64,000 nt of DNA from Bradyrhizobium sp. dw_411 (GTDB lineage Bacteria; Pseudomonadota; Alphaproteobacteria; Rhizobiales; Xanthobacteraceae): positions 62,001-126,000 of the forward strand of contig NZ_JAAVUY010000012.1 of assembly GCF_018449695.1 (NCBI RefSeq). The letters run 5' to 3'. Made by a program: the position numbers and the translations under genes. The notes beneath the pieces were generated by a model. That model was not told where the DNA came from. It did no database searches and worked only from the letters and a program-made list of their open reading frames with translations. The first letter of the stretch is position 1. Each line of letters begins with the position of its first letter. Positions 41,402 through 50,593 of the stretch are shown here, piece by piece.

Positions 41402-41860
41402 TCAGAATAGCCGCATATCTTCGAATTCGTCGTGGCACGCATCGCTGAAGCGGCTCAGCAGATCGATTGTGCCGTTTACGGCCATTTCGCGCAGTTCGAC
41501 GAAGTTCTTGTCCGGCTCCAGATAGGTATCCAGGATTTTTCGGGTGACTTCTTCGGCGCGGTGGACCACCTGTCTCGAAGACTGGACCCGCATTCTGTTC
41601 ATCTTGGCGTAAAGGCCAACCAGGCTGGGAATGTCGGCTTCATCGTGCTGGAGCGCATCAATGTAGCATTTGGACGCTTCCTCGATGAAATCCCGGTAGA
41701 GGATCTGCCGGCGGCTCTTCTCGTGAAGCAGCCACTGGGCGCGGACCTGACTGCGGTGATTCAGCCAGTTCGCAATTCCGCTGGTTAATCCGCCGACAGC
41801 GGCTCCAGTGAGGGCGGCGAGCGCGGAGATGATAGAGGCGTCCACAGGTGCAGGTCCCAT
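41402..41860 (-). CDS. Hypothetical membrane-anchored protein
   Basis: A 152-residue protein I do not recognise. The N-terminal 30 residues form one hydrophobic, Gly/Ala-rich segment (ISALAALTGAAVGGLTSGIA), followed by a long, mostly helical hydrophilic domain with many charged residues and a possible coiled coil (NRMRVQSSRQVVHRAEEVTR). The ATG at 41860 has no strong ribosome site. The topology, a short membrane anchor plus a cytoplasmic helical domain, is all that can be said. Confidence 0.62.
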   Translation of the reverse strand: MGPAPVDASIISALAALTGAAVGGLTSGIANWLNHRSQVRAQWLLHEKSRRQILYRDFIEEASKCYIDALQHDEADIPSLVGLYAKMNRMRVQSSRQVVHRAEEVTRKILDTYLEPDKNFVELREMAVNGTIDLLSRFSDACHDEFEDMRLF

Positions 41861-41985
41861 TGGCTGCTGGAAATGATGGCTACCGGTTCTCGCTGCGATT
41901 ATGGCGCGGGCTTATGGCGCGGGCAATCGCGGCGATTCCGAAATCAGCCGCGAGCTTCGGATAAGATGTTTCCTTTCCAAACGGA

Positions 41986-42345
41986 TCAATTGCGTTGTGC
42001 GGTCCAATAGCCCGCGCATCGCGAACTTCCCGAACTTCCGGTCCATTTCCCGCGGCCAGACGCCCCCGAAAGTCTGCCGGTGCCAGAGGCAAATTTGTCC
42101 TGAACCGTCACCGATGCACGAACTGCACCCGATTTTGCGACGTATCCCTTGAATCGCACGAGATTGGGATGGGTCACAATTCCATCATTGATATTGACGG
42201 TAAAGTTGTAACTGGAATCGCAAGAGCCTTTTTGCGTCACAAAGACCAGATCCCAGGAGCCATCGAAAGCGGAACGCGCGTGGGCCACGGAGGCCGGGGC
42301 GATCAAGCAGGCGGCTGCAATCAGCCAGAGTGAAGGCGTCTTCAT
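41986..42345 (-). CDS. Small secreted protein of unknown function
   Basis: A 119-residue protein with a signal peptide (MKTPSLWLIAAACLIA, cleavage near AHA-RS) and a mature part of about 95 residues that is beta-rich and Gly/Ser-rich, with FDGSWDLVFVTQKGSC and RCAGYWTAQRN. Two Cys residues could form a disulfide. The GSWD/KWTG pattern recalls small lipocalin-like extracytoplasmic proteins, but no family is assigned. GGAGA precedes the ATG at 42345. Confidence 0.65.
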   Translation of the reverse strand: MKTPSLWLIAAACLIAPASVAHARSAFDGSWDLVFVTQKGSCDSSYNFTVNINDGIVTHPNLVRFKGYVAKSGAVRASVTVQDKFASGTGRLSGASGRGKWTGSSGSSRCAGYWTAQRN

Positions 42346-42721
42346 TGGTAGTTCTCCGTTAGGCGCGATCGTTGCTTCGAGGCAACCGCAGCCGACCTCG
42401 TCGATGATCTAAATTGGGAGCGGCGTTGATGACATTCAACGATGACTTGCCTATGAAAAGTGGACGCAAAGCGCTTGTTGAAACATGCTCAGATTGCCTG
42501 AATCCTGCGGTCGCGACGGCTGTCTTCAGACCTGAACCCGTCAGCCGGCAATTTTGAGCATGATTGGCCCCAATCGAGCAGCCGCGTTCAATCGCGGCCC
42601 GGGGGCGGGAATGCATGGTGCATATTGAATGCACGCGCCGCTGCGGTAGCTGCCGGCCCCTTTGCGGGAACCGTTCGTGGTATACTCAGTTCCACCAACC
42701 TCAGCACAAGCGGGGTCTAAC
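42346..42721. other. Non-coding region upstream of the cyo operon
   Basis: This 376-base region separates a divergent secreted-protein gene from cyoA. It contains a 14-base palindrome GATTGGCCCCAATC (42562-42575) and a TATACT (42681-42686) that could be a -10 element for cyoA. No FixK/FNR box (TTGAT-N4-ATCAA) was found and no gene is supported. Confidence 0.5.
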
Positions 42722-43597
42722 ATGCGATATGGCTTGCTGGCCGTCCTGATCGGCGTCGCGATGCTCGGCGGCTGTAGCGAGGGTGTGCTCGACCCGAAAG
42801 GGCCTATCGCCGCCGCCGACCGGCAAATTCTACTCAACTCGCTTGGCATCATGCTCGCGATCGTGATCCCGGTGATCCTGGCGACGCTTGGTGTTGCGTT
42901 CTGGTTTCGTGAATCGAATACGCGCGCACGCTACCGGCCGAATTTCGCGTATTCCGGCCGGCTCGAGATGCTGGTCTGGTCGATCCCGGCCATGACGGTG
43001 TTCCTGGTTGGCGGCGTGGCGTGGGTCGGCTCGCACGACGTCAGTCCGCGCAAACCGATCGTATCCAGCGTGAAGCCGCTGCGAATCCAGGTCGCTTCGC
43101 TCGACTGGAAATGGCTGTTCATCTATCCCGATCTGGGCGTCGCAAGCGTCAATCGGCTGACCATTCCCGTCGGCACGCCGATCAGTCTGGAGCTGACTTC
43201 CTCGGGCGTGATGAACAGCTTCTTCGTGCCGCAGCTCGGCAGCCAGATCTACACCATGGCGGGAATGGTCACCCGTCTCCACCTGCAGGCCGATCAGCCA
43301 GGAACGTATCGCGGTTTTTCTGCCCAGTTCAGCGGTGAGGGCTTTGCCGACATGCATTTCGATGCCGATGCGGTGACGAGCGAGAAGTTCACCCAGTGGC
43401 TCGATGGTGTGCGCAGCGCCGGTCCCGAGCTCAATGCGAAAAGCTACTCGGATCTGGTGAAGCCCAGTACGGCGGTGGCGCCCTTCACCTATCGATCGGT
43501 CGAGCCCGGTCTGTTCGACAAGATCACGGTCTCCGAAATGCAGTCCGACGACGCCATGTGCCGCAGGTACCCGACATCAATGAGGGCGGAACAATGA
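42722..43597 (+). CDS. cyoA: Cytochrome bo3 ubiquinol oxidase subunit II
   Basis: A 291-residue lipoprotein: lipobox MLGGCSEG at the N-terminus, two membrane segments, then a periplasmic cupredoxin-like domain without the CuA ligands, as expected for a quinol oxidase. Landmarks are RYRPNFAYSGRLEMLVWSIP, SLDWKWLFIYPDLGVASVN and MNSFFVPQLGSQIYTMAGM. ATG 42722 is chosen because the lipoprotein signal starts there; a frame from 42662 is longer. The stop overlaps cyoB as ATGA. Confidence 0.94.
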   Translation: MRYGLLAVLIGVAMLGGCSEGVLDPKGPIAAADRQILLNSLGIMLAIVIPVILATLGVAFWFRESNTRARYRPNFAYSGRLEMLVWSIPAMTVFLVGGVAWVGSHDVSPRKPIVSSVKPLRIQVASLDWKWLFIYPDLGVASVNRLTIPVGTPISLELTSSGVMNSFFVPQLGSQIYTMAGMVTRLHLQADQPGTYRGFSAQFSGEGFADMHFDADAVTSEKFTQWLDGVRSAGPELNAKSYSDLVKPSTAVAPFTYRSVEPGLFDKITVSEMQSDDAMCRRYPTSMRAEQ

Positions 43598-45576
43598 ATC
43601 TACTCGGTAAACTGGACTGGAGCGCGATCCCCTTCAACCAGCCGATTATCATGGGTGCCTCGGGCGGCGTGGTCGTGGTCATCGTAGCCATCCTTGCGTG
43701 GGTCACGCTCAAAGGGTACGTGCCTTATCTGTGGCGAGAGTGGATCACCTCTGTCGACCATAAGCGCATCGGCGTCATGTACATTATATTGGCGCTGATC
43801 ATGCTGCTGCGTGGCTTTTCCGACGCCATCATGATGCGGGCACAGCAGGCGGTCGCCGCGGGCGGTTCGCAGGGGTACTTGCCGCCGGAGCATTTCGACC
43901 AGATATTCTCGGCGCATGGCACGATCATGATTTTCTTCATGGCGATGCCGTTCGTGATCGGAATGATGAATTTCGTGGTGCCGCTGCAACTCGGCGTCCG
44001 CGACATGGCGTTTCCGACGTTGAATTCGGTCGCGCTCGGGTTAACGGCGTCGGGCATCCTCCTGACAAACATCTCGCTTGCGGTCGGCGAATTTTCGAAG
44101 GCCGGCTGGGTTGCCTACCCGCCGCTCAGCGAGCTGCAATACTCGCCCGGCGTCGGCGTCGACTATTATCTCTGGTCGCTGCAGATTTCAGGCGTTGGCA
44201 CGTTGATGACCGGCATCAATTTCGTCGCGACGATCCTGAAAACGCGTGCACCGGGGATGAGCTATATGCGCATGCCGGTGTTTTGCTGGACGTCGCTCGC
44301 CGCGAACCTGCTCATCGTCGCGGCTTTCCCGGTCCTGACTGCGACCCTGACAATGCTGCTGCTCGATCGCTACCTCGGTTTCCATTTCTTCACGACCGAT
44401 GGCGGGGGCAACGCGATGATGTACGTCAACCTGTTCTGGATCTGGGGGCATCCGGAGGTATACATCCTGGTCTTGCCGGCGTTCGGCATCTTTTCCGAAG
44501 TTGTTTCGACATTCTCCGGCAAGCCGCTGTTTGGCTATCGCTCCATGGTTCTGGCGACGATGGCGATCTGCGTGCTGTCCTTTGTTGTCTGGCTGCACCA
44601 CTTTTTTACCATGGGGGCCGGCGCCAACGTCAATGGCTTCTTTGGCGTCATGACAATGATCATCGCTGTGCCGACGGGCGTCAAAGTCTTCAACTGGCTA
44701 TTCACGATGTATGGCGGCCGCATCCGCTTCACCGTTCCGATCCTGTGGTCGATCGGCTTCATGGTGACGTTCGTGATCGGTGGCATGACCGGCGTGCTGA
44801 TGGCCGTACCTCCGGCCGACTTCCAACTGCACAACAGCCTGTTCCTGATCGCGCATTTCCACAATGTCATCATCGGCGGCACGGTGTTCGGCTTGATGGC
44901 GGGCTACAATTACTGGTTCCCCAAGGCATTCGGCTTCATGCTCGATGAACGCTGGGGCCGAATCTCGTTCTGGTGCTGGCTGATCGGCTTCTATCTCGCT
45001 TTCATGCCGCTGTACGCATTGGGCCTGATGGGCATGACCCGCCGCATGCAGCATTACGATGTTGCGAGCTGGCAACCCTGGCTGATTGCGGCCGCCCTCG
45101 GCGTCGTCGTCATCCTCGCCGGGATCGTCAGCCAGATCATCCAGCTCGTGGTGTCGATCCGCGACCGCGAAAAACTGAAAGTCACCGCGGATCCATGGAA
45201 CGGCCGCACGCTGGAATGGGCGACCGCCTCGCCGCCGCCACCCTGGAATTTCGCTGTGCTGCCGCAAGTCACTGGCATCGACGCCCTCTGGCAGAAGAAG
45301 CGTCGCGGCCGCACGCAAGCCGAGCCGTTGAAAGAGCGCGAGTTCGAACCGATCGAGGTGCCGAAAAACAGCGCGACCGGCTTCATCATCGCATTTTTCG
45401 CTGTTATCGCCGGCTTTGCGATGATCTGGCACATCTGGTGGATGGCCGGTGTCGGGGCCATCGGCGTTTTCCTGACCATGCTTGCCTTCGCGTTTCGTGA
45501 CGAAGAGGAAATTGAAATCCCGGCCGAGCGGATTGCCCGGTTTGAACAGGCAAACCCGGCGGAGATTGCAGTATGA
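43594..45576 (+). CDS. cyoB: Cytochrome bo3 ubiquinol oxidase subunit I
   Basis: A 660-residue catalytic subunit holding the low-spin haem, haem-o and CuB. Visible sites are the haem ligand region FSAHGTIMIFFMAMP, WIWGHPEVYILVLPAFG with the His-Tyr CuB ligands, VWLHHFFTMGAG with the His pair, and FLIAHFHNVIIGG with the haem ligands. It has about 15 membrane segments and the long C-terminal tail typical of CyoB. It receives electrons from ubiquinol and pumps protons. The N-terminal extension seen in the upstream open frame is a shadow of cyoA; the true start is ATG 43594. Confidence 0.96.
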   Translation: MNLLGKLDWSAIPFNQPIIMGASGGVVVVIVAILAWVTLKGYVPYLWREWITSVDHKRIGVMYIILALIMLLRGFSDAIMMRAQQAVAAGGSQGYLPPEHFDQIFSAHGTIMIFFMAMPFVIGMMNFVVPLQLGVRDMAFPTLNSVALGLTASGILLTNISLAVGEFSKAGWVAYPPLSELQYSPGVGVDYYLWSLQISGVGTLMTGINFVATILKTRAPGMSYMRMPVFCWTSLAANLLIVAAFPVLTATLTMLLLDRYLGFHFFTTDGGGNAMMYVNLFWIWGHPEVYILVLPAFGIFSEVVSTFSGKPLFGYRSMVLATMAICVLSFVVWLHHFFTMGAGANVNGFFGVMTMIIAVPTGVKVFNWLFTMYGGRIRFTVPILWSIGFMVTFVIGGMTGVLMAVPPADFQLHNSLFLIAHFHNVIIGGTVFGLMAGYNYWFPKAFGFMLDERWGRISFWCWLIGFYLAFMPLYALGLMGMTRRMQHYDVASWQPWLIAAALGVVVILAGIVSQIIQLVVSIRDREKLKVTADPWNGRTLEWATASPPPPWNFAVLPQVTGIDALWQKKRRGRTQAEPLKEREFEPIEVPKNSATGFIIAFFAVIAGFAMIWHIWWMAGVGAIGVFLTMLAFAFRDEEEIEIPAERIARFEQANPAEIAV

Positions 45577-46208
45577 CCATGTCTGTTGCCGTTGATGATG
45601 GGGTTGGTTACGAGGCGCAGTCGCTTGCAAGCGAGGCTGGCCCCGCCACAAGGCGGGTCGTGGTTGGCTACGGCTTCTGGATATTTCTCCTGAGCGACAT
45701 CGTGATGTTTTCGGCGTTCTTCGCCGCTTACGCAGTGCTGGCTCACGCGACCGCCGGCGGGCCAAGCGGTATGCAACTGTTCAACCAGCGCAGCGTCGCG
45801 ATCGAAACCGGTTGCCTTCTGGCTTCGAGCTACACCTGCGGATTGATGTCCATGGCCATCGGCTCGCGGCGCTATGGCGCCACTTATCTGGCGGCTCTCG
45901 TCACTTTCGTGCTGGGGGCTGCGTTCCTCGCGCTGGAGCTGAAGGAGTTCGCCGGCATGATCGCGATCGGAGCCGGTCCGCAGCGCAGCGCGTTTCTGTC
46001 GTCCTTCTTTACGCTGGTCGGCTGTCACGGGCTGCACGTTACCGCCGGCCTGGTCTGGCTGGTGGTGATGATGGCCCAGGTTTCAATCAAGGGCTTAACC
46101 GCGACGGTGGAGCGGCGTCTGCTTTGTTTTTCCCTGTTCTGGCATGCGCTCGATATCGTCTGGGTCTGGCTGTTCACGGTGGTCTATCTGATGGGAGTTC
46201 TTTCATGA
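45573..46208 (+). CDS. cyoC: Cytochrome bo3 ubiquinol oxidase subunit III
   Basis: A 211-residue membrane protein with five hydrophobic segments. Landmarks are YGFWIFLLSDIVMFSAFFAA, the conserved acidic ELKEF helix and the C-terminal LVGCHGLHVTAGLVW / FWHALDIVWVWLFTVVYL. It overlaps cyoB and cyoD by four bases each, so the operon is tightly coupled. Confidence 0.95.
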   Translation: MTMSVAVDDGVGYEAQSLASEAGPATRRVVVGYGFWIFLLSDIVMFSAFFAAYAVLAHATAGGPSGMQLFNQRSVAIETGCLLASSYTCGLMSMAIGSRRYGATYLAALVTFVLGAAFLALELKEFAGMIAIGAGPQRSAFLSSFFTLVGCHGLHVTAGLVWLVVMMAQVSIKGLTATVERRLLCFSLFWHALDIVWVWLFTVVYLMGVLS

Positions 46209-46600
46209 CCGACACGCGATACGATAGCGCGCCCGGCGAGGCGTCAGATCTCCCAGACGCGGAGGAGGATGCGCCATCCGGCATGCTCGTCTATTCGATC
46301 GGATTGGTTCTTGCCGTCGGTCTTACAGCCATGTCGTTCTGGGTCGCCAATACGTCATTGCTCTGGGTGGGCGGCATCTCGCTCGGCCTGACCGTCCTCG
46401 CAATCGCGCAAATGGGTATTCATCTGGTGTTTTTCCTGCATGTCACCACGGGGCCCGACAACACCAACAACGTGATGGCACTGGCGTTCGGCGTGCTGAT
46501 CGTTGCTCTGGTGGTGGTCGGATCGCTGGTGATCATGGCAGATCTGAACGACAACATGATGCCGGGGGCAGAACTGATGAATTTGCAAATGCAGCGCTGA
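46205..46600 (+). CDS. cyoD: Cytochrome bo3 ubiquinol oxidase subunit IV
   Basis: A 131-residue small subunit with three membrane segments after a hydrophilic N-terminus (MTDTRYDSAPGEASD). The signature AQMGIHLVFFLHV is typical of CyoD/CtaF. It is the last cyo gene; no haem O synthase (cyoE) follows in this window, so that gene must lie elsewhere. Confidence 0.92.
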   Translation: MTDTRYDSAPGEASDLPDAEEDAPSGMLVYSIGLVLAVGLTAMSFWVANTSLLWVGGISLGLTVLAIAQMGIHLVFFLHVTTGPDNTNNVMALAFGVLIVALVVVGSLVIMADLNDNMMPGAELMNLQMQR

Positions 46601-47060
46601 CGAGCGTCCTGAAGATACCGCCAAGCGTTGCGCGGATTGCGGCAGGAATAAACAAGTCGGCGCATTTCAATCAAATTAATTGTGGCTGGTTTTGGTAACT
46701 TCTTTGCGGAGAGTGAGGCGGCGGCATTTCCGACATCGCCATCCGCTCTTGCCGCATCGGCGAAGCACCAGGTCCCTCGCTCCGCCGAGAGGCTCTCCGC
46801 GGCGCCCCCGCCTTGCCCGCGGAGAGCCTTGTCAGGCGAGGCGGTTTCGACAGGGAAGAAGGATTTGGCTCGTAGCTCTGATTGGAAGGTTCCGCACAGC
46901 GAACAGCGTTTTCAATATAACGTATTGATAAAAAATAATAAATTTGGATCTGGGTAATTACCAATATTAACTTTCCATAACGCTGATTAACGCGCCAGGA
47001 GAGGCGCCTTGCTGCACTCTCACGCCGATCCGGAGCGTCGGATCGTTTGCTGAGGGGACG
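46601..47060. other. Non-coding region after cyoD with a 13-base hairpin and AT-rich promoter zone
   Basis: This 460-base gap contains a perfect inverted repeat, AGGCTCTCCGCGG (46790-46802) with CCGCGGAGAGCCT (46817-46829), without a T-run, and a markedly AT-rich stretch (about 46905-46990) that probably carries the promoter of the next AraC gene. A 91-codon open frame at 46682-46957 is not supported as a gene. Confidence 0.55.
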
Positions 47061-47639
47061 ATGATGGAAGCACTTCAGACTACCGCACCGGAATCTTCCT
47101 TTGCAGCCGACCAACAATTCCACCTGGTTGCGAGCAGCCTCGCCAAACTGCTTGAAACGGCAAGGCGCGAGTTGGAGGGTGACCAGGAGGTCGCCAAGGC
47201 GTCGCTCGCTACGGCATCCAACATCCTGCAAGCGGAGATCGAGCGGTGCTCGGGCGCTAGTGGCTTCACAAGGGGCGGTCTGGCGGCGTGGCAGATCCTT
47301 CGCGTGCGGGCTTTTATTGACGGCAATTTGCACCGCGCCATTCACATCCGGGATCTCAGTGCCGTCGCGCGTCGAAGCCCGGCGCACTTCTCTCGAAAAT
47401 TCAAACTGGCTGTCGGGGAGTCGCCCCATGCCTATGTGGTGAGAAGGCGCCTGGAGAGAGCCTGCCACCTGATGATGACCAGTACGGCATCGCTGAGTGA
47501 AATAGCCTTGAGCGTGGGCTTTTCGGATCAAGCGCATCTATGCAGGCTGTTCAGGCAGGCCTTTGGTCAAAGTCCGGCCAACTGGCGACGGGAGCGCGGA
47601 GTTCCCGGCGGGGCCGGCATGGACGAGAACGCCGCATGA
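47061..47639 (+). CDS. AraC-family transcriptional regulator
   Basis: A 192-residue regulator consisting of a helical N-terminal segment of about 70 residues and a C-terminal AraC domain (LSAVARRSPAHFSRKFKLAVG and LSEIALSVGFSDQAHLCRLF). It lacks the usual cupin effector domain. It overlaps the following STAND regulator by four bases (ATGA), so the two proteins are made from one transcript. A short interaction or effector domain at the N-terminus is likely but not recognised. Confidence 0.82.
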   Translation: MMEALQTTAPESSFAADQQFHLVASSLAKLLETARRELEGDQEVAKASLATASNILQAEIERCSGASGFTRGGLAAWQILRVRAFIDGNLHRAIHIRDLSAVARRSPAHFSRKFKLAVGESPHAYVVRRRLERACHLMMTSTASLSEIALSVGFSDQAHLCRLFRQAFGQSPANWRRERGVPGGAGMDENAA

Positions 47640-50476
47640 ACGATCAGCGCGGCAAGGTCCTGAGCTTCGGACCTTTCGAACTGTCGATCGGAAACAGACG
47701 TCTGACCAATGGCGCAAAGATCGTACCGCTGGGCGGGCGCGCCATGGACCTTCTTATCGTTCTCGTGGAGCAAGCAAACGAGGTCGTTGGCAGGAGAACC
47801 CTGATTGAGCGCGTTTGGCCAAAAAGAGGGGCTGAACAGGTCAGCCTGCGCGTCCACATTTCGGCGTTACGCAAGGCCCTCGATCGGACCGACCCCGGCA
47901 GGCGATATATCGCGAACGTGCCCGGGAGGGGGTACAGCTTCGTCGTCCCGGTGACGTTCCTTTCCTCGGGGGATGCCAATCCACCGTCAAGGTCTCGACT
48001 GCCTGCGCGTCTGATGCGCATGCTCGGACGAAAAGACGCCTCGGCCGCGATCCGGAAGAAGCTGACCGAGCAGAAATTTGTGACGATCGTCGGGCCTGGC
48101 GGCATCGGAAAGACCACGTTGGCGATTGCTATCGCCCATGACATGAGCGCGGTCTTCAACAGCCATGTCCATTTTATCGACCTCGGTGCGCTTGGCGACG
48201 CCTCGCTCGTTGCGCCCGCCGTGGCCGCCGCACTTGGCGTGTCGGTACAGACAAACAATGTCGTACCGGCTTTGATCGATCGCTTGCAGGAAACACCAGC
48301 GCTCATCGTTCTCGACTGTTGCGAACACGTTATCGATGGAGTCGCCGCTGTCGCGGAAGAACTGATTCGCCATATCCCAACGTTGCATTTGCTCGCGACC
48401 AGCCGGGAGGCGATGCGTGTCGAAGGTGAACATGTCCATGACCTCTGCGCGCTCGAATGTCCGCCGGAAGATGGCGGCTTGTCGGCCCACGACGTCCTGC
48501 AATATCCGGCGGTTCAGCTGCTGGTCGACCGCGCGCGGGCCGTGCGAGGTGATTTCGAGCTGGTCGATGCGGATGCCGCGATTGCCGCGAAAATCTGCCG
48601 GCGGCTTGATGGGATTCCGCTGGCTATCGAACTCGCAGCGGGCCGGGTTGAAATATTCGGTCTCGGCAAGGTCGCAAGCCTGCTGGATGACCGGCTAAAC
48701 CTGTCATGGGTGGGACGAAGAACGGCGCAGCCGAGGCACCAAACCCTAAACGCGGCGCTGGAGTGGAGCTACGACCTGCTTGGCGAGGCAGAAAAGCGCG
48801 TACTGAACCGTCTCAGTGTGTTTGCCGGCGGATTCACGTTTGAAGCAGCGGTCGCCGTTATTGCCGATGAGGCGATAGATGAAGCTAACGTTTCGGATTG
48901 CGTTTGGGAGCTGCGTTCGAAATCGATGATTTCCGCTCAGGGATCGGACGAGCGGCTCCGTCTACTCGACACGACGCTTGCCTTTGCCGCGCGGCGATTT
49001 CCCAGAACCGATGAAGGGAACGATTGTCGCCGGCGCCATGCCCTCTACTTCCGCGACCTGTTCAAACAAGGCGCTTCGATCGATGTGCCTGAAAGGCTCA
49101 GGGCTCTCGGGGACGAGATCGGCAATCTCAGAACCGCTCTGAATTGGGCATTCTCGGTCGATGGCGATGCGAAAATCGGCGTTGATCTTGCGGCCGCCTC
49201 GGCCAGCACCTGGATGGCGATGGCGTTGCTTACCGAATGCCGCGAGTGGATGACCAAAGCCATCCACCGACTGGACGATGCGAGCGCCGGCTCGCGGCAG
49301 GAAATGATCATTCAGTCCGCACTCGCCAGTTGCATGATGTTCACGGAAGGGATGTCCGAAGAGACCTATGCGAGCTGGGCGAAGACGCGCCTGCTTGCGG
49401 AATGTCTCAATGACACCGAATGCCAGCTCGATTCCCTGCTTGTTCTCTGGGCCCACCAAATACGGCTTCCAAGCTATGCCGAGGCGACAGAATTGGCGGA
49501 TCGGTGCGGCGACGTTGCCGAGGGCAGTGGTGATCGCGGCGCGATCGCAACGGCCAATTACATGCGCGGCATAACATACCATCACAGCGGACGGATATTA
49601 CGTGCTGAATCTCATTTCGAACTGGCCCTGCATCGCGATGATGAAGCGTCCCGACAATCCCTCATCAAGCGGTTCGGCTACGATCGGAAAGTAGACGCCC
49701 TGGCCGTATTGGCGAACCTGGTCTGGCTGCGGGGCTGTCCCGATCAGGCGCGGCGCCTCAATCAGATGTCGATCGCGGAGGCGCGCCAACTGGATCATGC
49801 GATACCGCTCTGCGTGGCGCTCGCCTGGGCAAGCTTCAACCTGTACCTGACAAGTCCGGGCGATCCCGAGACCGAAGCGCTTGCCAACGAACTTGTCGAT
49901 CATGCCGCAAAATACGCTGTAGAGAGCTATCACGGCTTTGGCCTCAGTATGCAGGCTCTCTGCAGGGTCAGGCGGGGCGAGGGCGATGCGGCTTCGTCCG
50001 CGCTCAATCGCGGTTTGGAGAAGCTGTCGGCGGCGCGCTACGGCGTCTTCAATGGGATCCTGCAAGCAGAGTTTGCAAGATGCATGGCTGTTGCCGGTCG
50101 GGCCCGGCAGGGACTCGCTGTGTTCGAACAAGCGAAGATCGATCTTGATGAGATCCAATGGTGCGGGCCGGAACTGCGCCGTATCAGGGGTGAGCTGGCG
50201 CTGGCCAATGGCGAGGGGCTTGAGGTTGGCAGGCAGTATTTTCTCGGGGCGCTCGAATTGTCGGAGAGACAAGCGGGCTTGTCGTGGGCGCTCCGGGCCG
50301 CGACCAGCCTTGCCATTGCGGAAAAATCGGCTAGTCGAAAGGAAGCCGCGTGGCGGACCTTGCAAGCGACCTACGCAAAATTTCGCGAGGGTCTTGAGAC
50401 CCCCGATCTACGGCTGGCCAGGCAGGTCCTGAACGGTTCATACGAGCGCGACAGCCCGATCAATTCGATACATTGA
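47636..50476 (+). CDS. STAND-type regulator: winged helix, NB-ARC ATPase and helical repeats (copy 1)
   Basis: A 946-residue regulator. The N-terminal PhoB/CadC-type winged helix (residues about 8-105) includes SLRVHISALRKALD and YIANVPGRGYSFV. The NB-ARC-like ATPase has Walker A GPGGIGKT (153-160), Walker B ALIVLDCCEHVID, and HLLATSREAMRVEGEHV with RLDGIPLAIELAAGR. The C-terminal 450 residues are helical, TPR-like. These proteins are ATP-dependent switches that free the DNA-binding domain when a signal is sensed. It overlaps an AraC gene and lies next to two relatives. Confidence 0.87.
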   Translation: MNDQRGKVLSFGPFELSIGNRRLTNGAKIVPLGGRAMDLLIVLVEQANEVVGRRTLIERVWPKRGAEQVSLRVHISALRKALDRTDPGRRYIANVPGRGYSFVVPVTFLSSGDANPPSRSRLPARLMRMLGRKDASAAIRKKLTEQKFVTIVGPGGIGKTTLAIAIAHDMSAVFNSHVHFIDLGALGDASLVAPAVAAALGVSVQTNNVVPALIDRLQETPALIVLDCCEHVIDGVAAVAEELIRHIPTLHLLATSREAMRVEGEHVHDLCALECPPEDGGLSAHDVLQYPAVQLLVDRARAVRGDFELVDADAAIAAKICRRLDGIPLAIELAAGRVEIFGLGKVASLLDDRLNLSWVGRRTAQPRHQTLNAALEWSYDLLGEAEKRVLNRLSVFAGGFTFEAAVAVIADEAIDEANVSDCVWELRSKSMISAQGSDERLRLLDTTLAFAARRFPRTDEGNDCRRRHALYFRDLFKQGASIDVPERLRALGDEIGNLRTALNWAFSVDGDAKIGVDLAAASASTWMAMALLTECREWMTKAIHRLDDASAGSRQEMIIQSALASCMMFTEGMSEETYASWAKTRLLAECLNDTECQLDSLLVLWAHQIRLPSYAEATELADRCGDVAEGSGDRGAIATANYMRGITYHHSGRILRAESHFELALHRDDEASRQSLIKRFGYDRKVDALAVLANLVWLRGCPDQARRLNQMSIAEARQLDHAIPLCVALAWASFNLYLTSPGDPETEALANELVDHAAKYAVESYHGFGLSMQALCRVRRGEGDAASSALNRGLEKLSAARYGVFNGILQAEFARCMAVAGRARQGLAVFEQAKIDLDEIQWCGPELRRIRGELALANGEGLEVGRQYFLGALELSERQAGLSWALRAATSLAIAEKSASRKEAAWRTLQATYAKFREGLETPDLRLARQVLNGSYERDSPINSIH

Positions 50477-50593
50477 CGGCTTGTTGCTGGAGGAGGTTTC
50501 GGCTTACACTCGGTGGGCTAGGGGCGTGTTTGCACAAGACCGACGACGAATGGCGCAACGATCGTATCGTCGCGGATCTTGGCGGAATAGCTC

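Noticed and set aside
42562..42575. GATTGGCCCCAATC considered as an FNR/FixK site for cyoA.
   Set aside because: The half-sites do not match TTGAT-N4-ATCAA; it is left as an unassigned palindrome.
46682..46957. 91-codon open frame in the gap after cyoD.
   Set aside because: The alternative-start frame lacks a ribosome site, spans the perfect hairpin, and runs into the AT-rich promoter region.
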